Position numbers and translations under genes: made by a program. The notes beneath the pieces are model-generated. The model saw only the letters and a list, made by a program, of their open reading frames with translations, was not told where the DNA came from and did no database searches. Of a DNA stretch of 46,211 nt, positions 19,101 through 26,117 are shown piece by piece (positions within the stretch are counted from its first letter, which is position 1; each line of letters begins with the position of its first letter). The stretch lies in assembly GCA_016794625.1 (NCBI GenBank), contig JAEUGY010000091.1, positions 1 to 46,211 on the forward strand, given 5' to 3'. The DNA is from Opitutaceae bacterium (GTDB taxonomy: Bacteria; Verrucomicrobiota; Verrucomicrobiia; Opitutales; Opitutaceae).

Positions 19101-19590
19101 CACCAAAATCTACGAACCGGGCACCGGGGAGGATCTGTATCGGAGGAGCATCTACACGTTCTGGAAGCGCGCCTCGCCGCCTCCGAGCATGGAGACCTTC
19201 GACAGTCCCTCGCGCGAGCTGGTCTGCGTGAAGCGTCCGCGGAGCAACACCCCGCTGCAGGCCTTTGTCACCCTCAACGACGTGCAGTGGGTCGAGGCGG
19301 CGCGCAAACTGGCCGAGCGGGCCCTGCACGGTGCGTCCGACGAAAAAGCGCGGTTTGCTTTCCTCGCCACCACCACGTTGGGACGCGCCCCCTCCGAGCG
19401 CGAGCAGCGCGTGCTGGCGGCCTCTCTCCAGCGCTTTTCGACCCATTTCCGCTCCGATCGCAATGCCGCGATCCTGTTGACCGGGGTGGGCGAGGCGTCG
19501 TCGGATCCGCGCCTCGATGTCTCCGAGCTTGCGTCCTGGACGCTGGTGGCGAGCCAGTTGCTCAACCTCGACGAATTTCTCACCAAGTAG
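16159..19590 (+). CDS. Planctomycete-type cytochrome c / DUF1549 / LamG / DUF1553 protein
   Basis: 1143 residues from ATG 16159. A hydrophobic segment at about 64-76 ends in 'GWATGC', a possible lipobox, preceded by about 60 low-complexity residues, so the true start may lie downstream (GTG 16219 is in frame). Domains: planctomycete cytochrome c (C117-Y-H-C120-H121, 'NAHIQPILAENCYHCHGPD'); DUF1549 (about 225-450; 'DLTGLPPTPEEV', 'RYWLDYVRYADTHG', and the second motif C406-A-A-C409-H410 in 'CHDHKFDP'); a LamG/concanavalin-like jelly roll (about 520-720); DUF1553 (about 800-1090; 'FARVTVNRMWQEVFGTGLV', 'YRQNARVTPEHL'). These families almost always sit next to DUF1501 genes, as here (38 bp). The biochemical role is not settled; a surface redox or sulfatase-like complex is often assumed. 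Confidence 0.9.
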   Translation: MAGPGVLDFSSRTLPPIEGGVIGSRHPESSPPRRSGPFASPAFSENSFGETPRTRPSRSGWGVVAALIVLAGWATGCDRRSTSTETGAAGQGSRVASVTPAKVTFNAHIQPILAENCYHCHGPDSGSRKAELRLDRAEYAFAPHPKRGPAIVAGAPDKSPLVTRIESTDEKERMPPPEAHKTLTPEELALLRRWVQEGAEYEEHWAFIAPRRPAPPSTGLPPGGRNPIDAFIRASLAGTGLTPAPEADRTSLIRRVTFDLTGLPPTPEEVRAFIADTAPGAYERVVDRLLTSPRYGEHRARYWLDYVRYADTHGLHFDNVRAIWPYRDYVISAFNRNLPFDQFMREQLAGDLLPARTVDEVVATGMLRCNLTTNEGGTITEEIFVNQTRDRVESFGVAFLGLTTGCAACHDHKFDPVTQKDFYSLAAFLGNTVEKPWDLNAPDPVPVLRVPAPAQRAAVEAELARRAAVQERHDARRASARDLMAAWLASGQRPRTVAADALELRLRLDEGKGETLRNHATGAAPATFVADTNPLVWGENTWAWPAMRMDIASRIPLGTVGDIDTTDAFSAGGWMMLRQKTGGGGTGNGSLLARRGDDRRLSGRGWDLYQRDLKLELNLVHTTGEHAIQLVSKEKIARYEWVHLFFTYDGSGRAAGLKLFINGRLADTEVKLDTLQPGQSVRTDAVTHLGRRDDAEPLRETSYQDVRVYRRALAADEVARLPFEDLAAEIVARQPDPRQWTTDEAFIAADRFFFGEIDREGRELARELAAADAAVEALTRKGPATLVIREKPTPAYSDVLKRGDYFARVERVEPGVPHFLPPLPAGAPRNRKGLADWLLAPEQPLFARVTVNRMWQEVFGTGLVDSTGDFGVMGSKPSHPALLDWLAVEFRESGWDTRKFYRLLVTSATYRQNARVTPEHLTRDPANRLLARGPRFRMDGETLRDAALAVSGLLVERVGGPPVKPYQPAGMWEEVAMPEANTKIYEPGTGEDLYRRSIYTFWKRASPPPSMETFDSPSRELVCVKRPRSNTPLQAFVTLNDVQWVEAARKLAERALHGASDEKARFAFLATTTLGRAPSEREQRVLAASLQRFSTHFRSDRNAAILLTGVGEASSDPRLDVSELASWTLVASQLLNLDEFLTK

Positions 19591-19628
19591 CCGCCCGCCT
19601 GTTTCACCGCGCTGTCACCCGAGGCCCC

Positions 19629-21176
19629 ATGCACGATCCCTCCTGTCACGATCCCCATGCCCACCTCTGCTCGGACCATTCGGGTGAAGGGCCGACGGTG
19701 TGGGACCTGCCCATCCCGCAATCGTTGAAGGACGAGTGGCTGCGCCTGGAGACGCGCCGCCATTTTCTGGGTCGCTCCGGCAAGGCCCTCGCCTGGGCCG
19801 GCCTCGCGAGCATTCTTGGCCGCAGCCTGCCGACGGCGTTTGCGGGCCAGACCTCGCCCGCGTCCCTGGTGCCGCACTTCGCGCCGAAAGCGAAACGTGC
19901 GATCTACTTGTTCATGGCCGGGGCTCCTTCGCAGCTCGACACGTGGGACTATAAACCGGGACTGAAGGACCTGTTCGACAAGGACCTGCCAGAGTCGGTG
20001 CGCGGCGGTCAGGTCCTGACCGGCATGACCTCGAGTCAGGCGCGTCTGCCCATTGCGCCCACCCCGTTTGGCTTCAAGCGCGTCGGAAAGGCCGGGCACT
20101 GGGTCTCGGATCTTTTTCCCTGGACCGCGAAGATCGCGGACGAACTCACGGTCATCAAGTCGCTCTACACCGAGGCCATCAACCACGAGCCGGCGATCCT
20201 GCAGATCACGACCGGCAACATGTTCTCCGGCAAACCGTCGCTCGGGTCGTGGCTTTCCTATGGACTCGGGGCGATCAACGACGAACTGCCGTCGTTTGTC
20301 GTGCTGACGTCGAAGATGCCCGTGACCAAGAACGTGCAGGCCTTGTCCAACCGCCTGTGGTCCTCGGGTTTTCTTTCGCCCGAACACGCGGCGGTCACGC
20401 TGCGCCCGGGCGGCGATCCCGTGTTGTACCTGAACAACCCGGACGGTGTGACCTCCGATGTCCGGCGCTCGATGCTCGACGGCGTCAACGCCCTCAATCG
20501 CGACCTGTTTGAGCGGGTGGGGGACCCCGAGATCAACGCCCGCATCGCGCAGTATGAGATGGCGTTTCGCATGCAGACCTCGGTCCCGGAACTGACCGAT
20601 GTCTCCAAGGAGCCCGCCTCGACCTGGGACCTTTATGGCGAGAAAGCGAAGGAGCGCGGAACCTTTGCTTACAACTGCCTCATGGCCCGGCGCCTGGCGG
20701 AACGCGGCGTCCGCTTCACGCAGATTTTTCTCCGCAGCTGGGACACCCATGGCGACCTGCCCGGACGCATCCGCCTCCTGTGCGAGGACTCCGACCGGCC
20801 CACCTATGGCCTGATCACCGACCTGAAACAGCGCGGACTGCTCGATGACACCCTCGTCCTTTGGGGCGGAGAATTCGGGCGCACCGTGTACTCCCAAGGC
20901 GGGCTCCGCCCGGACAACTTTGGTCGCGACCACCATCCCCGCTGCTTTAGCATGTGGATGACGGGGGCCGGCATCAAGCGGGGCCTCAGCTACGGCGAGA
21001 CCGATGATTTCTCGTACAACATCACGAAGAATCCGGTCCACATCCGCGACTTGCATGCCACGCTGCTCCACCAGTTCGGCCTCGATCACAATCGCCTGTC
21101 CTTCAAGTTTCAGGGTCTGGATCAGCGGCTGACCGGGGTATTGCCGGCGAATGTGATTCACGACTTGCTGGTCTGA
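19629..21176 (+). CDS. DUF1501 family protein, Tat-exported
   Basis: 515 residues from ATG 19629. The frame is open far upstream, but that part overlaps the DUF1553 gene and is not real. The N-terminus contains a Tat motif 'RRHFLG' followed by 'KALAWAGLASILGRSLPTAFA', implying export after folding. The body matches DUF1501, a branch of the alkaline phosphatase/sulfatase fold: 'AIYLFMAGAPSQLDTWDYKP', 'WSSGFLSPEHAAV', 'RRLAERGVRFTQIF', 'DTLVLWGGEFGRT', 'GRDHHPRCFSMWMTGAGIKRG' and 'HIRDLHATLLHQFGLDH'. It lacks the formylglycine Cys/Ser motif. DUF1501 proteins pair with DUF1549/DUF1553 proteins across PVC bacteria and probably form a functional unit with them. Substrate and activity are unknown. 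Confidence 0.93.
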   Translation: MHDPSCHDPHAHLCSDHSGEGPTVWDLPIPQSLKDEWLRLETRRHFLGRSGKALAWAGLASILGRSLPTAFAGQTSPASLVPHFAPKAKRAIYLFMAGAPSQLDTWDYKPGLKDLFDKDLPESVRGGQVLTGMTSSQARLPIAPTPFGFKRVGKAGHWVSDLFPWTAKIADELTVIKSLYTEAINHEPAILQITTGNMFSGKPSLGSWLSYGLGAINDELPSFVVLTSKMPVTKNVQALSNRLWSSGFLSPEHAAVTLRPGGDPVLYLNNPDGVTSDVRRSMLDGVNALNRDLFERVGDPEINARIAQYEMAFRMQTSVPELTDVSKEPASTWDLYGEKAKERGTFAYNCLMARRLAERGVRFTQIFLRSWDTHGDLPGRIRLLCEDSDRPTYGLITDLKQRGLLDDTLVLWGGEFGRTVYSQGGLRPDNFGRDHHPRCFSMWMTGAGIKRGLSYGETDDFSYNITKNPVHIRDLHATLLHQFGLDHNRLSFKFQGLDQRLTGVLPANVIHDLLV

Positions 21177-21234
21177 CGTCTTTCGGGAGGATCTGGACGT
21201 GCCGTCCCCTTGAACGGCCCTTCGACTTTCGTTT

Positions 21235-22761
21235 ATGTCTTCGCCCGCGCTGCCTCCCTCACCGAACTCCGATGAAGCTCCGCCCCCGTCGTACCGCCTG
21301 TTGACGGTTCTGATCTGGGTCCTCGTCGTGGGCTCCATGGCGGCCTTGCCGATGCTCTGGCCGGCGGATGGACAGGAACGCTCGACCTTGGCGCAATTCA
21401 TCGGACGTTTTCACCCCCTCGTCCTCCATTTCCCCATCGCCCTGCTGGCGCTCGTGCCGCTGCTCGAGCTGGGTGGCCTGTCGTCCCGGGGACGGCAAAT
21501 TCGTGGAGCCGCGGGATTTGTGCTCACCCTGGGCGCCCTCAGTGCCGTTGTGGCCAGCCTGGCGGGCTGGCTCCTCGCCTGGGCGGGGGGTTATGCCGGC
21601 GATCTGGTCAACCAGCACATGTGGGCCGGTTGCACCCTGGCGCTGGCCAGCCTGCTCGCGATGCTGCTCCGCCGGGTCTGGATCAGTCGCGGCTGGTTCA
21701 GCGTGGGAATCTTTTACCTGCCCACCTTGATCGCGTCGCTGGGCCTGATGACGTGGACTGCGCACCAGGGCGGGCAGTTGACCCACGGGGAGAAATACCT
21801 CGAGGAGCACATGCCGGCCACCTTGCGTGGATGGCTCGGTCTGCCGCCCCCGACTCCGAAAAAGAGACCTGCCGCCGCGGTGGCCACGGGTACGGGTGCG
21901 AGCCCGGCGGCGACGCTGAATGCCGCGGCCACTCCCGTGGAAACAGGGCCCGGCGCCGGGGCCGCTGATCCTTCGTTCTTCTACGATCGCATCATGCCGG
22001 CGCTCGATCGCACCTGCGTGTCCTGCCACAACCCCAACAAGGTCAAAGGGGGACTTCGTATGGACACTTTCGCCGAACTGATGAAGGGCGGGGACAGCGG
22101 ATCCTCGATCGAACCGGGCAAACCGGAGGCGAGTGAGCTCTACCGTCGCATCACCCTGCCGCACGACGATGAGGAATTCATGCCGAGTGGTGGAAAGAAA
22201 CCGCTTTCGGAGGAAGAGACCCGTCTGATCGAACGCTGGATCAAAGCGGGCGCGTCGGAGACGGCGCCATTGAGCGAATTCGGGCTGCTGCCCACGCCTC
22301 CGGTCCCCGTGGTGAAAGTGGAGACGCAAGCTCCGGATCATCGCGACCGGGCCGCGGCCGTGCAAGCGTGGGAGAAGGCCTGGGGCCTGCGTTTGGTTCC
22401 TGTGTCCCAGCTTCCCATGGATGGACTGATTTTGCGTACGGCAAGTGCGCCGTCCCGTTGCACCGACGAAGCCCTGGCCGCACTGGCCCCGGTGGCCGAC
22501 TTGATTGTCGACGCGGAACTGGCCCGGACCCGGGTCACCGACGCCGGGTTGGTGTCGCTCGCCGCCTGCCTCAACCTGCGCCGGCTCGATCTGACCCAGA
22601 CGGCGATCACCTCCAAGGGCCTGCAGACCCTTTCGCCGCTGACGCGGCTGACCCTGCTCAACCTGACCGGCACCGGGGTGGACGAGGCCGGGCTGGCGCC
22701 GTGGCGGACGCGGCCGGCCTTGAGTATTTACGCAGCCCATACGGCAGGAGCGGCGCCCTGA
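21235..22761 (+). CDS. Membrane-anchored cytochrome c (DUF2231-like membrane domain, PSCyt1, leucine-rich repeats)
   Basis: 508 residues, ATG at 21235. The N-terminal third has about five membrane helices ('LLTVLIWVLVVGSMAAL', 'LHFPIALLALVPLLELGGL', 'GWLLAWAGGYAG', 'TLALASLLAMLL', 'YLPTLIASLGLMTW'), resembling DUF2231. An Ala/Pro linker leads to a planctomycete-type cytochrome domain with C261-V-S-C264-H265 ('DRTCVSCHNPNKVKGGLRMD', 'GEEFMPSGG'-like region, 'LSEEETRLIERWIKAGA'). The C-terminal about 110 residues contain leucine-rich repeats ('LRRLDLTQTAITSKGLQTL', 'LTLLNLTGTGVDEAGL'). It lies 58 bp after the DUF1501 gene and is the only clearly multi-spanning protein of the cluster. It is therefore a candidate membrane electron acceptor for the exported dehydrogenases (inference). 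Confidence 0.88.
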   Translation: MSSPALPPSPNSDEAPPPSYRLLTVLIWVLVVGSMAALPMLWPADGQERSTLAQFIGRFHPLVLHFPIALLALVPLLELGGLSSRGRQIRGAAGFVLTLGALSAVVASLAGWLLAWAGGYAGDLVNQHMWAGCTLALASLLAMLLRRVWISRGWFSVGIFYLPTLIASLGLMTWTAHQGGQLTHGEKYLEEHMPATLRGWLGLPPPTPKKRPAAAVATGTGASPAATLNAAATPVETGPGAGAADPSFFYDRIMPALDRTCVSCHNPNKVKGGLRMDTFAELMKGGDSGSSIEPGKPEASELYRRITLPHDDEEFMPSGGKKPLSEEETRLIERWIKAGASETAPLSEFGLLPTPPVPVVKVETQAPDHRDRAAAVQAWEKAWGLRLVPVSQLPMDGLILRTASAPSRCTDEALAALAPVADLIVDAELARTRVTDAGLVSLAACLNLRRLDLTQTAITSKGLQTLSPLTRLTLLNLTGTGVDEAGLAPWRTRPALSIYAAHTAGAAP

Positions 22762-22787
22762 ACGGGGTAGCGGTCTTTTCCCTGGTC

Positions 22788-23717
22788 ATGCCCACCACGG
22801 TCAGCGTCCGCGATCTGCGCAAGCGCTACGGCTCCGTGGAGGCGGTGCGGGGGGTCAGTTTCGAGGTCCGTCAGGGTGAGGTGTTCGGATTGCTCGGGCC
22901 CAATGGGGCGGGGAAGACGTCCACCCTCGAATGCCTGGTCGGCCTGCGCCGGCCGGACGAGGGGGTGATCGAGGTCTGCGGTCTGGATGCCCGGCGGTCG
23001 CCCGATGAAGTCAAGCAGCGGATCGGCGTGGCCCTGCAAAGCACGTCGCTGCAGGACAAAATCACGCCCCGCGAGGCGATCCGGCTGTTCGCCTCGTTCT
23101 ACCGGTCCGCCGTCGCACCGGCGGACCTGCTGCGGCGGTTCGCGCTGGAGGCTCGGGCCGATGTCGCCTTCGACACGCTCTCCGGGGGCGAACGGCAGCG
23201 GCTGGCGCTGGCGCTCGCCTTCGTCAACCGACCCGAGCTCGTCGTGCTCGATGAACCCACGACCGGGCTGGATCCGGCGTCGCGGCGCGACCTGCACGAC
23301 GAAATCCGCCGGATGAAGGCAGACGGTTACACCGTGCTGCTCTCCACCCACTACCTCGAGGAGGCGGAGGCGCTCTGCGACCGCATTGCGATCATTGACG
23401 CCGGTCGGGTCGTGGCCACGGGCACGCCCGCCGAGTTGACGGCCGCGGTGGAGACGCGCCACGCCGTGACCCTCGTCACGCGCGAGGAGGCGCCCGCGGA
23501 TTTCCTCGACGGTCTCGCGGGGGTGGAGCAACTCGTGCGCGAGGGTGCGCGCCTGCGTTTCCAGACGTCGACGCCGGAGCGCATCCTCGTGGAACTGGCG
23601 GCGCGCCTCGACCGCGCGCAGCTCGGGCTGATCGACCTGCGCATCCAGCGCGCCTCGCTGGAGGATGTGTTCCTGCGCCTGACGCATCCGGCGGATGAGA
23701 CGGAGGGCGGACGATGA
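22788..23717 (+). CDS. ABC transporter ATP-binding protein (ABC-2/drug-export type)
   Basis: 309 residues from ATG 22788; the open frame extends upstream but overlaps the preceding gene. It is a complete nucleotide-binding domain: Walker A 'GLLGPNGAGKTST', Q-loop 'VALQSTSLQDK', signature 'LSGGERQRLALALA', Walker B 'LVVLDEPTTGLDP' and H-loop 'LLSTHYLEEAE'. The last about 90 residues are the DUF4162-like tail common in CcmA/DrrA-type exporters. The stop overlaps the next gene's start by 4 bp (ATGA), so it is translationally coupled to the permease. It begins 26 bp after the membrane cytochrome gene and may share its transcript. The exported substrate is unknown. Confidence 0.95.
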   Translation: MPTTVSVRDLRKRYGSVEAVRGVSFEVRQGEVFGLLGPNGAGKTSTLECLVGLRRPDEGVIEVCGLDARRSPDEVKQRIGVALQSTSLQDKITPREAIRLFASFYRSAVAPADLLRRFALEARADVAFDTLSGGERQRLALALAFVNRPELVVLDEPTTGLDPASRRDLHDEIRRMKADGYTVLLSTHYLEEAEALCDRIAIIDAGRVVATGTPAELTAAVETRHAVTLVTREEAPADFLDGLAGVEQLVREGARLRFQTSTPERILVELAARLDRAQLGLIDLRIQRASLEDVFLRLTHPADETEGGR

Positions 23718-25204
23718 AGGCGTGGGGCGAGCACCTGGCCATGTCGATCCGGCTCCACTTCCGGAACCGCATGGCGTTGATCTATGGATACCTTTTTCCC
23801 CTGATCTTCCTCGTGGCCTTCTGGGTGCTCTACCGCCATGAGAACGTGCCGCTGCTGCGTCACCTCGGCGAGCTCCTCACCGTCAGCGTGCTCGGCGGGG
23901 CCTGTTTTGGCCTGCCCACCACCCTGGTGAGCGAGCGCGAACGTGGCGTCTGGCGTCGCTACCGGCTGACCCCGCTGCCCACCTGGGCGGTGGTGGCGAG
24001 CACGGCGGTCGCCCGCTACGTGTTGATCCTGACCTCCGGGCTGCTGCAGCTGGTGCTGGCGTTTGCCTTGGGCATGACGGCGCCCGCGCACGGGTTCGAC
24101 CTGTGGGTCGCCTTCACGCTCGTGGCGTTTGCGTTCATCGGACTGGGACTGGTCATCGCCACCCTGGCGGACACGGTGCCGGCGGTGCAGGCCCTCGGTC
24201 AGTGCCTGTTTCTGCCCATGCTGATCATCGGGGGCGTGGCGGTGCAGCTTTCCCGGCTGCCGCCCTGGGCGCAGCATGTGTCGGCTTTTTTCCCCGGCCG
24301 CTACGCGGTCGAGGCGATGCAGACCTGCGTGACCGGCGGCGGGCTCGGTGAGGCGAGGTTTGCGCTGGCGGCGTTGCTGGTGATCGGCGTGGTGGGCTGC
24401 ATCGCCGGGGGCCGGTTGTTCCGCTGGGATTCCCAGCAGCGGTTCTCCTGGTCGCGCAGCCTGCCCTGGCTCGTGCCCGTGGTGGCGGTATGGGTGGCCG
24501 TCGGGGTCGCGGCGGAGGTGCGCGGGCGGGCGCTGGTGCCGCCCACAGGCGTGCTGGCGAATCCGTCCGCCGCTCCGGCGGGTGGCCTGTTGGCGGCGGT
24601 CGGGCCGGAGGTGACCCCTCGGCCGGCCGCCCCGGGGACCAAGACCGGGACCGAACCCGCTGTCGCCACCACACCGACGCCGACACCCACGCCCACGCCG
24701 ATCCCCACGCCTACGCCGGTGCCGCCGGTCTGGGCGGCGATCACTCCGGAGGACACCGCCGCGCTCCGCTGGGACGTGCCGCCGGATCGCGGGGTGGTGG
24801 CGCCGATCGCGGGTGATGACGAGACACCGGATGAGTACACGGAAAAGGAGGTGCAAACCGTGCGGCGCAACCTCATCACCTGGAAACCCGGGTTCGACCG
24901 CGACGAAGTCCAGCGCGTGCGCAACCTGCTGTACGTCGCGGCGGTGCCCGACTCCGTGCAACTGCCCGTCGAGCGTCACCTGCCCATGGTGGTGTACACC
25001 CATTTGACGGATTTGTACGGGAAGGAAAAGCTGGTGAAGATCCTTACCTACATCGCGAAGAATCCCGAGGACGGAGGCATCATTCTCAATCTCAGCGACC
25101 TCGGTCTAGAGGCCGTGGCAGGGGATCCGTGGGTCGTGCGGGAGCGCGCCTACCTTTATGCGATCAAGTTCCTGGCGCGCCTGACCGGGCGTCCCGTGGG
25201 CTGA
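23714..25204 (+). CDS. ABC-2 type permease with long C-terminal extension
   Basis: 496 residues, ATG at 23714 overlapping the ATPase stop. Residues 1-240 are a typical ABC-2 permease with about six helices ('LIYGYLFPLIFLVAFWVLY', 'FVAFAFIGLGLVIATLAD'-like core, 'LPMLIIGGVAVQLSRLP', 'ALAALLVIGVVGCIAG') and the usual 'FFPGRYAVEAM'. A seventh hydrophobic helix follows at about 250-267 ('LPWLVPVVAVWVAVGVAAEV'). Then come an Ala/Pro-rich linker, a (Thr-Pro) repeat at about 320-340, and a soluble region of about 155 residues ('EDTAALRWDVPPDRG', 'RRNLITWKPGFDRDEVQRVR', 'YLYAIKFLARLTG'). Normal ABC-2 permeases end near residue 250. The seventh helix would place the extra domain outside the cytoplasm. 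I do not recognise that domain. Confidence 0.92.
   Translation: MKAWGEHLAMSIRLHFRNRMALIYGYLFPLIFLVAFWVLYRHENVPLLRHLGELLTVSVLGGACFGLPTTLVSERERGVWRRYRLTPLPTWAVVASTAVARYVLILTSGLLQLVLAFALGMTAPAHGFDLWVAFTLVAFAFIGLGLVIATLADTVPAVQALGQCLFLPMLIIGGVAVQLSRLPPWAQHVSAFFPGRYAVEAMQTCVTGGGLGEARFALAALLVIGVVGCIAGGRLFRWDSQQRFSWSRSLPWLVPVVAVWVAVGVAAEVRGRALVPPTGVLANPSAAPAGGLLAAVGPEVTPRPAAPGTKTGTEPAVATTPTPTPTPTPIPTPTPVPPVWAAITPEDTAALRWDVPPDRGVVAPIAGDDETPDEYTEKEVQTVRRNLITWKPGFDRDEVQRVRNLLYVAAVPDSVQLPVERHLPMVVYTHLTDLYGKEKLVKILTYIAKNPEDGGIILNLSDLGLEAVAGDPWVVRERAYLYAIKFLARLTGRPVG
24671..24720 (+). repeat. Imperfect Thr-Pro-coding tandem repeat inside the ABC permease gene
   Basis: Repeated ACN-CCN units encode TPTPTPTPTPIPTPTP. 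This in-frame low-complexity linker joins the membrane part to the C-terminal domain and is likely to vary in length between strains. Confidence 0.7.
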
Positions 25205-25296
25205 GGTGAGATCCGACGCAGACCCGCCGATGCCGGAACGTCCGGGTTGCGCTTTGTCCGGTCGTGACCACGGTGGTGCGGCGAGATTCGCCCTGC

Positions 25297-25947
25297 ATGT
25301 CGTCCCCAGAAAACCGCCGCTCCCGGACCGTGGTTCGCGCCACGCTCTTCATCCTCTTTGTCTGCGCCCTCGTGTGCCTGCCGTTCATCCTCTGGGGCGA
25401 GGAATTTGTGCTCCCCCTCCTCGTGGAACGGGAGCAGCAGGCCGGCTGGTTGACGGCGGTTTCGGTCGTCCTGCTGGCGGCGGACTCGGTCGCGCCGGTG
25501 CCCGCCACCCTCGTCATCATGTTCCTCGCGGCCAAAGCTGGCATCGTGGCCGGCATTGTGGGCGGCACCCTCGGCATGACCGCCGGAGTGCTGGCGGCGG
25601 CCTGGCTGGGCCGGGTCGCGGTCGGCCGGCTCGCGCCCCGGTTTTTTCCTGAGGAAGAACTCGTGCGTCTGCGCGAGGCCCTGCAACGCCAGCTGGCCCT
25701 CACCCTGGCCTGCCTCCGTAGCGTGCCGGTGCTGGCCGAGACGTCGGTCATCGTGGCGGCCGCGGCCGGCATTCCCCTGCGTCGCATCGTGCTCGCCACG
25801 TTTCTGCCCAATCTGGCGGTCTGCACCATCTACTCCCTGGCCGCGGACGATTCCCTGCTCACCGCCAGCCTCGCCTTTCTAGGCACCCTCGTGGCCTCGT
25901 TCATTCTCTGGCAATGGCTCCGGATCCGGCCCGGCCGCGGGGCCTGA
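25297..25947 (+). CDS. DedA/VTT (SNARE-associated) family membrane protein
   Basis: 216 residues from ATG 25297; a GTG at 25264 is in frame but adds an unlikely leader. About five hydrophobic segments: 'ATLFILFVCALVCLPFILW', 'WLTAVSVVLLAADSVAPVPA', 'LVIMFLAAKAGIVAGIVGG', 'GVLAAAWLGRVAVGRLAP' and the C-terminal 'SLAFLGTLVASFILWQWL'. The middle part 'SVPVLAETSVIVAAAAGIPL' with 'ATFLPNLAVCTIYS' fits the VTT/DedA reentrant region with its Pro and acidic residues. Members act in phospholipid handling at the inner membrane. It follows the ABC permease by 92 bp on the same strand, so the operon link is weak. Confidence 0.8.
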   Translation: MSSPENRRSRTVVRATLFILFVCALVCLPFILWGEEFVLPLLVEREQQAGWLTAVSVVLLAADSVAPVPATLVIMFLAAKAGIVAGIVGGTLGMTAGVLAAAWLGRVAVGRLAPRFFPEEELVRLREALQRQLALTLACLRSVPVLAETSVIVAAAAGIPLRRIVLATFLPNLAVCTIYSLAADDSLLTASLAFLGTLVASFILWQWLRIRPGRGA

Positions 25948-26032
25948 GCCCGGGAAAAGTCGTGGGGTGGAAACCGCTCCCGGGTGCCGTGGAGGTGCTT
26001 CCATTTGGGTTCACATCTATTTTGTTTGACGA

Positions 26033-26050
26033 AACGATCGTTCCATATGG
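26033..26050. promoter_or_regulatory. Abutting palindromes, candidate operator/promoter of the eight-gene operon
   Basis: AACGATCGTT (26033-26042) and CCATATGG (26043-26050) are perfect palindromes lying end to end, in an AT-richer patch 68-85 bp before the aminotransferase start. TTGACG at 26026-26031 resembles a -35 element, and TATGGT at 26046-26051 could be a poorly spaced -10. The geometry suits a dimeric repressor or activator of the LacI, GntR or IclR kind. No regulator gene is adjacent. The rest of the gap 25948-26117 is unremarkable. Confidence 0.45.
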
Positions 26051-26117
26051 TGAAATAGGGGACCGCGCCGTGCGGCCCGATCCGGGCCCGGATTGATCGG
26101 TGCCGGTTCCTTTTCCC

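Noticed and set aside
18720..19628. Upstream extension of the DUF1501 reading frame
   Set aside because: It overlaps the DUF1549/DUF1553 gene in another frame and is Arg/Ala-rich nonsense. The ATG at 19629 directly precedes a normal DUF1501 N-terminus with a Tat signal.
22368..22787. Upstream extension of the ABC ATPase reading frame
   Set aside because: It overlaps the membrane cytochrome gene. The ATPase domain begins normally at ATG 22788.
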